A program made the position numbers and the translations under genes. This document shows positions 25,999 to 32,658 of a stretch of 32,658 nt of DNA, piece by piece; positions within the stretch are counted from its first letter, which is position 1, and each line of letters starts with the position of its first letter. The stretch is taken from the NCBI RefSeq assembly GCF_001440475.1, contig NZ_LLYB01000068.1, positions 24,874-57,531 of the forward strand. The letters are read 5' to 3'. This DNA is from Bradyrhizobium lablabi (lineage in GTDB: Bacteria > Pseudomonadota > Alphaproteobacteria > Rhizobiales > Xanthobacteraceae). A model generated the notes under the pieces. That model ran no database searches and was not told the DNA's origin. It saw only the letters and a program-made list of their open reading frames with translations.

Positions 25999-27222
25999 CT
26001 AGGATGCCTTTAAGGCAATTTGAGGCAATAGGGAGGCGGCTCTATTTCGCGCGTTATGGTCAACGGTGATCGCGTCGTCAGCCGAGCTCAAAGGCGCAAG
26101 GTTCCCGGCGCGAATCCAGTCATTAATGGTGGCCTCGACGAGGCGCGCGATCGACCCGAACTTGATCTTTCCGGCAATGAATGCCGCCACCGCCACCTCG
26201 TTGGCGGCATTGAATACCGTGGTCGCGCCACGCCCCGTACGTAACGCCTCGTAGGCCAGCCGCAAGCCCGGGAACCGCTCAAAATCCGGCGCCTCGAAGG
26301 TGAGCTGACCGATTTTCGCCAGATCGAGCCTCGCCGACGGGCCAACGATTCGCTCGGGCCATCCAAGGCAATGCGCAATCGGGATGCGCATATCCGGCGC
26401 GCCAAGTTGCGCAACCACAGAGCGATCGGAGAATTCGACCATGCCGTGGATGATCGACTGCGGATGCACGAGAACATCGATCTCGTCGGCCGAGAGCGCA
26501 AAGAGATAGGAGGCTTCGATGACTTCGAGGCCCTTGTTCATCATCGAGGCCGAATCGATCGTGATCTTCTGACCCATGCTCCAGTTCGGATGCTTCAGCG
26601 CCTGCTCCAGCGTCGCCTGCTCGATGTCGGCCGGCGCCCAGGTGCGGAACGGGCCGCCGGATGCGGTGATGATCACGCGCACCAGCTCTTCGCGGTTACC
26701 GGAAGAGAGCGCCTGAAACAGCGCGTTGTGCTCGGAATCCGCCGGCAGAATACAGGCGCCGGCTTTTGCCGCGCGCTGCATGAAGAAGTCGCCGGCACAC
26801 ACCAGGCATTCCTTGTTCGCCAATGCGACGGCTGCGCCGCGATCGACCGCGGCGAGCGCCGGCTTCAGCCCGGCCGCGCCGCTTACCGCCGCCATCACCC
26901 AATCGGCGGGACGCGCGGCGGCCTCGATAACAGCGCTTTCGCCGGCGCCGCATTCGATGTTCGTGCCGGCCAGCGCGTCCTTTAGTTCGCCGAGGCGGGC
27001 CGGATCGGCGATTGCAGCGAATCGTGCGTCGAATTCCTTTGCGAGTTTGGCCAGCGCTTCGACATTGGAATTCGCGGTCAGCGCCTCGACCTGGTAGCGG
27101 TCGCGTGCGCCGCGCAGCAAGTCCATGGTGCTGTCGCCGATCGAACCGGTGGCGCCCAGTACCGTGACGGTACGTGCGGCGGCCAACGCGGCCTTGTTGT
27201 TACGCAATGGAACTGCGCTCAT
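25999..27222 (-). CDS. dxr: 1-deoxy-D-xylulose 5-phosphate reductoisomerase
   Basis: The second step of the MEP isoprenoid pathway, converting DXP to MEP with NADPH in the cytoplasm. It supplies precursors for the UppS product encoded upstream. The NADPH-binding motif [17 protein letters not shown] is at the N-terminus. The catalytic metal-binding part shows [14 protein letters not shown] and [11 protein letters not shown], and [20 protein letters not shown] is diagnostic. ATG 27222 is 4 bases after the cdsA stop, giving 407 residues. The frame could extend upstream to 27312 inside cdsA, which is unlikely. No anomaly. Confidence 0.96.
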   Translation of the reverse strand: MSAVPLRNNKAALAAARTVTVLGATGSIGDSTMDLLRGARDRYQVEALTANSNVEALAKLAKEFDARFAAIADPARLGELKDALAGTNIECGAGESAVIEAAARPADWVMAAVSGAAGLKPALAAVDRGAAVALANKECLVCAGDFFMQRAAKAGACILPADSEHNALFQALSSGNREELVRVIITASGGPFRTWAPADIEQATLEQALKHPNWSMGQKITIDSASMMNKGLEVIEASYLFALSADEIDVLVHPQSIIHGMVEFSDRSVVAQLGAPDMRIPIAHCLGWPERIVGPSARLDLAKIGQLTFEAPDFERFPGLRLAYEALRTGRGATTVFNAANEVAVAAFIAGKIKFGSIARLVEATINDWIRAGNLAPLSSADDAITVDHNARNRAASLLPQIALKAS

Positions 27223-27226
27223 CCTA

Positions 27227-28075
27227 TCACCAAACCATAAGACCGCGGCCGACGCCATCGGCGCCGCCCCGCAGAAAGCCGAAAAGTGCCGCCAGGACGA
27301 CGGCTGCGACAAATCCGTCCAGGCGATCCATTAGTCCGCCGTGGCCGGGAATAATGTGACTTGAGTCCTTTACGCCAAAACGCCGCTTCACGGCGGATTC
27401 GAAGAGATCGCCAAGCTGCGAAGCGACCGAGAGGCCAGCGGCAAGCATCAATAGCGGCCCCATTCTGCCCGCATCGAACACGGCAAAGGCGATTGCCACG
27501 ACGAGGCTGGCGGCAAAACCGCCGATGGCGCCCGCCCAGGTCTTTTTCGGGCTGACGCGCGGCCAGAGTTTCGGCCCGCCAATGCCGCGGCCCGCGAAAT
27601 AGCCGCCGCTGTCGGTGACCCACACGATCAGCAGCACGAACATCAGGGCGGCAAAGCCCTTCACGGGATCGAGACGCACCAGCACCGAGGCGATCTCGGC
27701 CGCCGCCGCGTACAAAAATCCGGCCGCCGCCCAGTTTCGCCGCTCCGGCGCGATCGCCACGACCGCGATGAAACCGGCTGCCAGCACCATCAACGCGGCA
27801 TCGAGCGGGCCAAACGCAAAGCAAAGTCCGGCAATCGCAAGCGCCGCCACGCCCGGCACGATCACACGCATCACGCCGGCGAGACCAACGATTGCCAGCC
27901 ATTCCACGAACAGGCCGATCGCCGCCAGCGTTACCAGCGCGGCCCACAGAAAACCGCCCGCATAGGCGATGGCGACCGCAAGCGGGATCAGCACCGCAGC
28001 GGCGGCGATGCGCATCACGAGATTGCGCTGGTCGGTTCGGCTTGCTGCCGCCGGCGCGGCCTCGGGCTCGGTCAC
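27227..28075 (-). CDS. cdsA: phosphatidate cytidylyltransferase
   Basis: An integral inner-membrane enzyme that makes CDP-diacylglycerol from phosphatidate and CTP, the branch point of phospholipid synthesis. About eight hydrophobic segments are visible. The signature toward the C-terminus reads [20 protein letters not shown] followed by [14 protein letters not shown], and the stretch [13 protein letters not shown] precedes it. The start is GTG 28075, whose GTGA overlaps the uppS stop, so the two are translationally coupled. The N-terminus ([17 protein letters not shown]) is a soluble tail. At 282 residues it is normal. Confidence 0.95.
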   Translation of the reverse strand: MTEPEAAPAAASRTDQRNLVMRIAAAAVLIPLAVAIAYAGGFLWAALVTLAAIGLFVEWLAIVGLAGVMRVIVPGVAALAIAGLCFAFGPLDAALMVLAAGFIAVVAIAPERRNWAAAGFLYAAAAEIASVLVRLDPVKGFAALMFVLLIVWVTDSGGYFAGRGIGGPKLWPRVSPKKTWAGAIGGFAASLVVAIAFAVFDAGRMGPLLMLAAGLSVASQLGDLFESAVKRRFGVKDSSHIIPGHGGLMDRLDGFVAAVVLAALFGFLRGGADGVGRGLMVW

Positions 28076-28833
28076 GATCCGGTTTTCGCGGCCAGACCGC
28101 CGAAACGGCGTTCCCGTCTGGCATATTCGGCAATGGCGCTTTCAAGCGCGGCCTTGTCGAAATCCGGCCAGTGGATCGGCACGAACACGAGCTCGCTGTA
28201 GGCCGCCTGCCACATCAGGAAGTTCGACAACCGCAACTCGCCGCTGGTGCGAATGATCAGGTCGGGATCGGGAATGTCGGGCGCATCGAGATAGCGGCCG
28301 AGCGTGTCGGCGTCGATCGATGCCGGATCGCGCTTGCCCTCGGCCACTTCGCGCGCCAGCCGTTGCGCGGCGCCGGCGATCTCCTGGCGCGATCCGTAGT
28401 TGAACGCGACGACCAGATTGAGCTTGGTGTTGGCCCGCGTCAGTTCCTCGGCCTCGTTCAACAGCGTGCAGATGTCGGGCTCCAGCCCTTCCCGCTCGCC
28501 GATCACTCGCACACGCACGCCGTCGCTGTGCAGCGTCGCCAGATCGTTGCGGATGAAGCGGCGCAGCAGTCCGAACAGGTCGCCGATCTCGGTCGCCGGC
28601 CGCGACCAGTTTTCGGAGCTGAACGAAAAGATCGTCAGATAGAGCACGCCGAGTTCATGGGCAGCGCGAACCACGCGGCGCAGCGCCTCGACGCCGCGGC
28701 GGTGGCCTTCGGCGCGCGGCAAGCCGCGCGCTGCCGCCCAGCGCCCATTTCCGTCCATGATGATCGCCACATGCAACGGGACGGATCGGTCAGATCCTTC
28801 CGTAGCGGGGGCGGCGGCGTTCGGCATCATCAA
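28072..28833 (-). CDS. uppS: isoprenyl transferase (undecaprenyl diphosphate synthase)
   Basis: A cis-prenyltransferase that extends farnesyl diphosphate with isopentenyl units to the C55 carrier used for peptidoglycan and O-antigen. The catalytic motif [20 protein letters not shown] (with the key Asp) lies near residues 26-45. [14 protein letters not shown] and [19 protein letters not shown] are also standard. At 253 residues it is normal. Three consecutive Met codons start the frame, so the exact first codon is uncertain by up to two positions. It is 37 bases downstream of frr and overlaps cdsA. Confidence 0.95.
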   Translation of the reverse strand: MMMPNAAAPATEGSDRSVPLHVAIIMDGNGRWAAARGLPRAEGHRRGVEALRRVVRAAHELGVLYLTIFSFSSENWSRPATEIGDLFGLLRRFIRNDLATLHSDGVRVRVIGEREGLEPDICTLLNEAEELTRANTKLNLVVAFNYGSRQEIAGAAQRLAREVAEGKRDPASIDADTLGRYLDAPDIPDPDLIIRTSGELRLSNFLMWQAAYSELVFVPIHWPDFDKAALESAIAEYARRERRFGGLAAKTGS

Positions 28834-28870
28834 TATTCCAGGACCAGTCTCAACTCTTCAAACATTGCCC

Positions 28871-29434
28871 TCAAACGGTGAGGATTTCCTTTTCCTTCGC
28901 CGCCAGCAACTGATCGATTTCAGCAATCATTCCGTCGGTCGCCTTCTGCACATCGTTGGCGAGCCGCTCCTGATCGTCCTCGGAAATCTCGTGATTCTTC
29001 TCGAGCTTCTTGACGATATCGAGCCCGTCGCGACGAACATGGCGAACAGCGACCTTGGCAGCTTCGGCGTATTTATGCGCGACCTTCACCAGTTCCTTGC
29101 GCCGCTCCTCATTGAGCTCGGGAATCCGCAGGCGCAGCACCTGCCCTTCGGTCGCCGGCGACAGGCCAAGATTGGAATCAACGATGGCCTTTTCGACGGC
29201 TTTCACCATCGACTTGTCCCATACCTGCACGGAGAGCAGGCGCGGCTCGGGCACGCTGACGGTCGCAAGCTGGTTGAGCGGCATGTGCGAGCCGTAAGCC
29301 TCGACCTGCACCGGCTCCAGCATGGACGCCGCCGCGCGGCCGGTCCGCAAGCCGCCCAGCTCGTGCTTGAGCGACTGGGTAGCGCCTTGCATGCGGCGCT
29401 TCAATTCGTTGATGTCAAAACCGGGCGTGGCCAT
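28871..29434 (-). CDS. frr: ribosome recycling factor
   Basis: RRF splits post-termination ribosomes together with EF-G. From ATG 29434 (preceded by AAGGAGGGG at 29443-29451) the protein is 187 residues, close to the family standard of 185. The three-helix bundle is evident: [20 protein letters not shown] at the start, [20 protein letters not shown], and the long C-terminal helices with [18 protein letters not shown] and a final AAKEKEIL. A longer frame to 29473 adds 13 residues of intergenic sequence and is rejected. Located between pyrH and uppS as usual. Confidence 0.96.
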   Translation of the reverse strand: MATPGFDINELKRRMQGATQSLKHELGGLRTGRAAASMLEPVQVEAYGSHMPLNQLATVSVPEPRLLSVQVWDKSMVKAVEKAIVDSNLGLSPATEGQVLRLRIPELNEERRKELVKVAHKYAEAAKVAVRHVRRDGLDIVKKLEKNHEISEDDQERLANDVQKATDGMIAEIDQLLAAKEKEILTV

Positions 29435-29503
29435 AACACTCTCCCCTCCTTGGAAACCAGCCGCCGGCCTCAAAAGCTGGCGGTTCGAAGCAGCACCGGC
29501 CTG

Positions 29504-30220
29504 TCAGCCAGCAACCACCGTGCCGTGGCCGGTCCCGCGCAGGATCGCGCCGATCGAACCCGGCTCGGCGATCGAGAATACGATGATAGGCAGTGACGTC
29601 TCGCGGGCAAGCGCGAATGCGGTCGCATCCATCACCTTGTAGTCGCCGGCAATGGCCTGCGAATGCGTCAAACGGTCAAAACGCTTGGCCGACGGGTCTT
29701 TTTTGGGGTCGGCGCTGTAAACACCGTCGACATTGGTCGCTTTGAGCACCGCCTGCGCCCCGATCTCGGCCGCCCGCAGCACGGCCGTGGTGTCGGTGGT
29801 GAAGAACGGATTGCCGGTTCCGCCGCCGAGCAGCACGATTCGTCCTTCCGCGAGGTATTTGTGCGCTGCACTGCGGGTGAACAGCTCGGAAATCTCGGGC
29901 ATCACGAACGCCGAGAGCGTCCGCGCCGGCGCGCCCTTGCGCTCGATGGCGGCTTCAAGCGCCAGGCAGTTCATCATGGTGGCGAGCATGCCCATGGTAT
30001 CGCCGGTCGGACGCGACACGCCGCGCGAGGAGACCTCCACGCCGCGCACGATGTTGCCGCCGCCGATCACGACGGCCACCTCGACGCCGAGCTTGTGGGC
30101 CGCGATCAGGTCGTCGGCGATGCGGTCAACGGTGGGCTGGTCGATGCCGAAGGACTGGCTGCCTGCGAGATACTCGCCCGAGAGCTTGATCACGACGCGA
30201 CGATAGACCGGCTCAGCCAT
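29504..30220 (-). CDS. pyrH: UMP kinase
   Basis: A hexameric bacterial UMP kinase of the amino-acid kinase fold, phosphorylating UMP to UDP for nucleotide and UDP-sugar supply. Visible are [20 protein letters not shown] at the N-terminus, the glycine-rich [20 protein letters not shown], and the C-terminal [20 protein letters not shown] region. At 238 residues the length is normal. The ATG at 30220 has AAGGAGAG upstream. It is 35 bases downstream of tsf and 69 bases upstream of frr, the common tsf-pyrH-frr order. No anomalies seen. Confidence 0.96.
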   Translation of the reverse strand: MAEPVYRRVVIKLSGEYLAGSQSFGIDQPTVDRIADDLIAAHKLGVEVAVVIGGGNIVRGVEVSSRGVSRPTGDTMGMLATMMNCLALEAAIERKGAPARTLSAFVMPEISELFTRSAAHKYLAEGRIVLLGGGTGNPFFTTDTTAVLRAAEIGAQAVLKATNVDGVYSADPKKDPSAKRFDRLTHSQAIAGDYKVMDATAFALARETSLPIIVFSIAEPGSIGAILRGTGHGTVVAG

Positions 30221-30255
30221 GATGCAATCGCTCTCCTTGCAACGAAAGTCGCGGC

Positions 30256-31206
30256 TTATGCGACCGCTTCGGGATCTCCAGGCTTCTTTTGTCCGCTGGC
30301 CGCCGCGACTTCGGCTGCGAAATCGGATTCCTGCTTTTCGATTCCCTCGCCGAGAGCATAGCGCACAAATCCGGCAATCTTCACCGGCGCGCCGACCTTG
30401 CCTTCAGATTCCTTGACCGCCTGCGCGACCGACTTGCCGGTGTCGTGGATGAACGCCTGCTCCAGCAGGCAGACTTCCTTGTAGTAGGTCTTCAGGCCGG
30501 ACTCGACGATCTTCTCGATCACGTTGTCGGGCTTGCCCTGCTGACGGTACTTGTCGGCCAGCACGTCCTTTTCGCGCTTGACGATCTCGGGGTCGAGGCC
30601 GGACGGATCCAGCGCCTGCGGATTGGTCGCGGCGACGTGCATCGCGAGCTGGCGGCCGAGAGTTGCGAGTTCATCGGTCTTGCCGGTGGACTCCAGCGCG
30701 ACCAGCACGCCCATCTTGCCGGCGCCATCGATCACGGCGCCATGGACGTAGCTCGAGACCACGCCCTTGCCGACTTCAAGCGAAGCCGCACGGCGCAGCG
30801 ACATGTTCTCGCCGATGGTGGCGATCGCGTCCGAAATCGCGGTCTCGACGGTGACGTCGCCGACCTTGGCCGCCTTGATCTTCTCGACGTCGGCGCCGTT
30901 GTGGAGCGCGACCTGCGCAATCATCTTGACGAGGCCCTGGAACTGCTCGTTGCGACCGACGAAATCGGTCTCGGAATTGACCTCGACCACGACGCCCTTG
31001 GGGCCCGAGGTGACGGCGCCGATCAGGCCTTCGGCCGCAACGCGGCCGGCCTTCTTCGCAGCCTTCGACAGGCCCTTCTTGCGCAGCCAGTCCTGGGCCG
31101 CGGTGATGTCACCGCTGGTTTCGGTGAGCGCTGCCTTACAGTCCATCATGCCTGCGCCGGTCGACTCGCGCAGTTCCTTGACCATCGCCGCAGTGATCGT
31201 TGCCAT
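30256..31206 (-). CDS. tsf: elongation factor Ts
   Basis: EF-Ts exchanges GDP for GTP on EF-Tu. The N-terminal UBA-like domain ([20 protein letters not shown]) and the signature [16 protein letters not shown] for EF-Tu contact are clear, followed by the dimerisation and C-terminal modules. At 316 residues it is about 10 longer than the usual alphaproteobacterial 307. The excess is a C-terminal tail ([16 protein letters not shown]). ATG 31206 is preceded by AAGGATG. It is separated from rpsB by 135 bases that contain a hairpin. Confidence 0.96.
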   Translation of the reverse strand: MATITAAMVKELRESTGAGMMDCKAALTETSGDITAAQDWLRKKGLSKAAKKAGRVAAEGLIGAVTSGPKGVVVEVNSETDFVGRNEQFQGLVKMIAQVALHNGADVEKIKAAKVGDVTVETAISDAIATIGENMSLRRAASLEVGKGVVSSYVHGAVIDGAGKMGVLVALESTGKTDELATLGRQLAMHVAATNPQALDPSGLDPEIVKREKDVLADKYRQQGKPDNVIEKIVESGLKTYYKEVCLLEQAFIHDTGKSVAQAVKESEGKVGAPVKIAGFVRYALGEGIEKQESDFAAEVAAASGQKKPGDPEAVA

Positions 31207-31308
31207 CGTCGAACATCCTTCTTGCCTGTGAGCTGCGGGGCGCGGCGCGCGCTTTGCGCCGGACCGCGGTCAGCTACAGGGAATGCCGTAATCTGGGGAG
31301 CAGAACCG

Positions 31309-31329
31309 GTGGCCGGAAGACCCGGCCAC
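31309..31329 (-). promoter_or_regulatory. hairpin between rpsB and tsf
   Basis: GTGGCCGG and CCGGCCAC form a perfect 8-bp stem with a 5-base loop, 12 bases after the rpsB stop. No T run follows. In other bacteria a partial terminator between rpsB and tsf sets the ratio of S2 to EF-Ts, and this stem may play that part (inference). Confidence 0.4.
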
Positions 31330-31341
31330 GCGGCGCAGCAA

Positions 31342-32340
31342 TTATTCGGCTTCCGCGGTCAGCGTCTTGGCCTGGGCGACCCAGGCGTCAGCGCGGCTCG
31401 GAAGACCAACCTCTTCACCGATCTTGTGCGCGGTGTCGTGATCGAGCTCGGCGAGCTGCCAGTAATGGAAGATGCCGAGATCGTTGAGCTTCTTCTCGAT
31501 GGTACCAGACACGCCGGTGAGCTTCTTGAGGTTGTCGGCGGTGCCGCGCGGACCGGCCAGACCCTGGAAGCCGGCCGGCTGCGGAGCTGCCGGAACTTCT
31601 TCGCGAACCGGCTGAACCGCGGCGCCGATGTCGATGCCGGAATCGCCCTGCGCGCGCGAAATGCCGTCGATGGCGGCACGGGCGATCAGGTCGCAATACA
31701 GCGAGATGGCGCGGCCGGCGTCGTCATTGCCCGGCACCACGAAGGTGATGCCCTTGGGGTCGGAATTGGTATCGACGATCGCGGCAACGGGAATGTTGAG
31801 CCGCTGCGCTTCCTGGATCGCGATGTCTTCCTTGTTGGTGTCGATCACAAAGATCATGTCGGGAAGCCCGCCCATGTCCTTGATGCCGCCGAGCGAGCGG
31901 TCGAGCTTGTCGCGCTCGCGCTGCAGCGTCAGCCGCTCCTTCTTGGTGTAGGAGTTGGCTTCGCCCGACGAAAGCACCTCATCGAGGTGACGCAGGCGCT
32001 TGATCGAGCCCGAGATCGTCTTCCAGTTGGTCAGCGTGCCGCCGAGCCAGCGCGAGTTGACGAAGTACTGCGCCGAGCGCTTCGCGGCTTCGGCAACGCC
32101 GTCCTGCGCCTGGCGCTTGGTGCCGACGAACAGGATGCGGCCGCCCTTGGCAACGGTGTCGGACACCGCCTGCAGCGCACGATGCAGCATCGGCACGGTC
32201 TGGGCGAGGTCGATGATGTGGATGTTGTTGCGGGCACCGAAAATGTAATCCGCCATCTTCGGATTCCAGCGGTGCGATTGGTGGCCAAAGTGCACGCCAG
32301 CTTCGAGGAGCTGACGCATAGAGAAATCGGGTAGCGCCAT
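31342..32340 (-). CDS. rpsB: 30S ribosomal protein S2 with C-terminal helix-hairpin-helix-like extension
   Basis: S2 binds late on the back of the small subunit. The start [20 protein letters not shown] at ATG 32340 is the conserved N-terminus (30 further in-frame codons upstream overlap the leader and are rejected). The S2 core fills residues about 1-235, including [32 protein letters not shown] and [12 protein letters not shown]. After a Pro/Ala linker ([19 protein letters not shown]) a domain of about 60 residues follows. It begins [19 protein letters not shown] and ends [15 protein letters not shown], the pattern of a helix-hairpin-helix fold. Total 332 residues against about 240-260 for the S2 core. 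Such tails also occur on other alphaproteobacterial ribosomal proteins in my recollection. Confidence 0.96.
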   Translation of the reverse strand: MALPDFSMRQLLEAGVHFGHQSHRWNPKMADYIFGARNNIHIIDLAQTVPMLHRALQAVSDTVAKGGRILFVGTKRQAQDGVAEAAKRSAQYFVNSRWLGGTLTNWKTISGSIKRLRHLDEVLSSGEANSYTKKERLTLQRERDKLDRSLGGIKDMGGLPDMIFVIDTNKEDIAIQEAQRLNIPVAAIVDTNSDPKGITFVVPGNDDAGRAISLYCDLIARAAIDGISRAQGDSGIDIGAAVQPVREEVPAAPQPAGFQGLAGPRGTADNLKKLTGVSGTIEKKLNDLGIFHYWQLAELDHDTAHKIGEEVGLPSRADAWVAQAKTLTAEAE

Positions 32341-32452
32341 AGTGATAGTTCTCCGGTTGGTTCCTCCGGAAACGTGTGAGCAAACGAGCCTGACTGGCCC
32401 GGTTGCCACCGGACGGCCTTTGAGAGCCATGTTTCCGTGTGAGATGGCGCGC

Positions 32453-32480
32453 TATATAGCCGGATTCCAGCCAGAAGCAA
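32453..32480 (-). promoter_or_regulatory. sigma-70-type promoter upstream of rpsB
   Basis: On the minus strand TTGCTT (32480-32475) and TATATA (32458-32453) are 16 bases apart, one of the best promoter matches in the window. It would leave a leader of about 105 bases before the rpsB ATG, enough for feedback control by S2. It probably drives rpsB-tsf and perhaps the genes beyond. Confidence 0.6.
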
Positions 32481-32532
32481 GGAAATACGGCCGGATTTTC
32501 GGTCTTTCAGCCCTGCGATTCAGGGCCGCTCT

Positions 32533-32556
32533 GGGCCAGATCCGGGGATCTGGCCC
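32533..32556. repeat. perfect 10-bp inverted repeat upstream of the rpsB promoter
   Basis: GGGCCAGATC and GATCTGGCCC flank CGGG. No T run follows on either strand. It could be the terminator-like end of a gene outside the window or a binding site upstream of the rpsB promoter. Confidence 0.4.
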
Positions 32557-32658
32557 GTTAACGATCAGCATCGAGCCCCCGGCGGGCACCTTCTCGCCGC
32601 GGCCGCCGGAGCCGGCGCCGGGCGTGGTGGGGGTGCAGCCATCCGCGGCGGCGGCGCG

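Larger units (their letters stand above)
32452..32658 (-). other. open but unassigned stretch at the window edge
   Basis: One minus-strand frame is open from the window edge to TAG 32454-32452 (68 codons). It begins Gly/Ala/Pro-rich (GAGSGGRGEKVPAGGSMLIV) and continues through the inverted repeat and the rpsB -35 region. The DNA is very GC-rich, so an open frame is weak evidence. It may be the 3' end of an upstream gene or non-coding sequence. I do not recognise it. Confidence 0.2.

Noticed and set aside
30289..32334. A 681-codon plus-strand open frame opposite tsf and rpsB
   Set aside because: It is an Asp/Arg/Leu-rich shadow of two unmistakable genes on the minus strand, with no domain of its own.
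1..32658. Possible tRNA, rRNA, CRISPR array, transposase, integrase or phage genes
   Set aside because: None was recognised on either strand; intergenic gaps are short and do not show cloverleaf or regularly spaced repeats.

Overview
The window looks like an ordinary chromosomal stretch of a GC-rich alphaproteobacterium of the Bradyrhizobium/Rhodopseudomonas group (Nitrobacteraceae). The evidence is gene order and protein style: comEC and gltX-gltA on one side, and the head-to-tail block rpsB-tsf-pyrH-frr-uppS-cdsA-dxr-rseP-bamA-lpxD-fabZ ... lpxA-lpxI-lpxB on the other. The taxon is inferred from recall of such genomes, not from a search.

Layout. 1-1790 (minus): the 5' three quarters of comEC. 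2022-3160 (plus): three small exported proteins of unknown function, closed by a two-sided terminator. 3227-5334 (minus): an NTF2-like protein and glnS. 5478-8366 (plus): gltX and citrate synthase gltA, ending in a textbook terminator. 8667-12757 (plus): an accessory stretch with a 60-residue protein, a second-type glutamine synthetase I, an SPW-repeat membrane protein and an MHS-family transporter. 12885-15752 (minus): lpxB, lpxI and lpxA of lipid A synthesis. 15753-20395: about 4.6 kb of non-core DNA sitting between lpxA and fabZ, which are normally adjacent. It holds a frame-broken regulator with two LuxR-type helix-turn-helix domains, a three-gene plus-strand cassette of unknown proteins (two about 69% identical copies flanking a cysteine-containing protein) and two exported minus-strand proteins. 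20396-32340 (minus): the envelope and translation cluster from fabZ back to rpsB, with a strong promoter-like sequence upstream of rpsB.

How the genes work together. The minus-strand core block couples translation (S2, EF-Ts, UMP kinase, ribosome recycling) to envelope building: isoprenoid carrier synthesis (Dxr, UppS), phospholipid (CdsA), envelope stress proteolysis (RseP), outer-membrane protein insertion (BamA) and lipid A (LpxD, FabZ, LpxA, LpxI, LpxB). GlnS and GltX charge tRNA-Gln and tRNA-Glu from a shared divergent intergenic region. Citrate synthase and the accessory glutamine synthetase touch carbon and nitrogen entry.

The most unusual material is 16012-19167: the unknown paralogue/cysteine-protein/paralogue cassette with a broken tandem-HTH regulator upstream, inserted into the lpx operon. 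I do not recognise the families of the three cassette proteins and give no function for them. No tRNA, rRNA, CRISPR array, transposase or integrase was seen.
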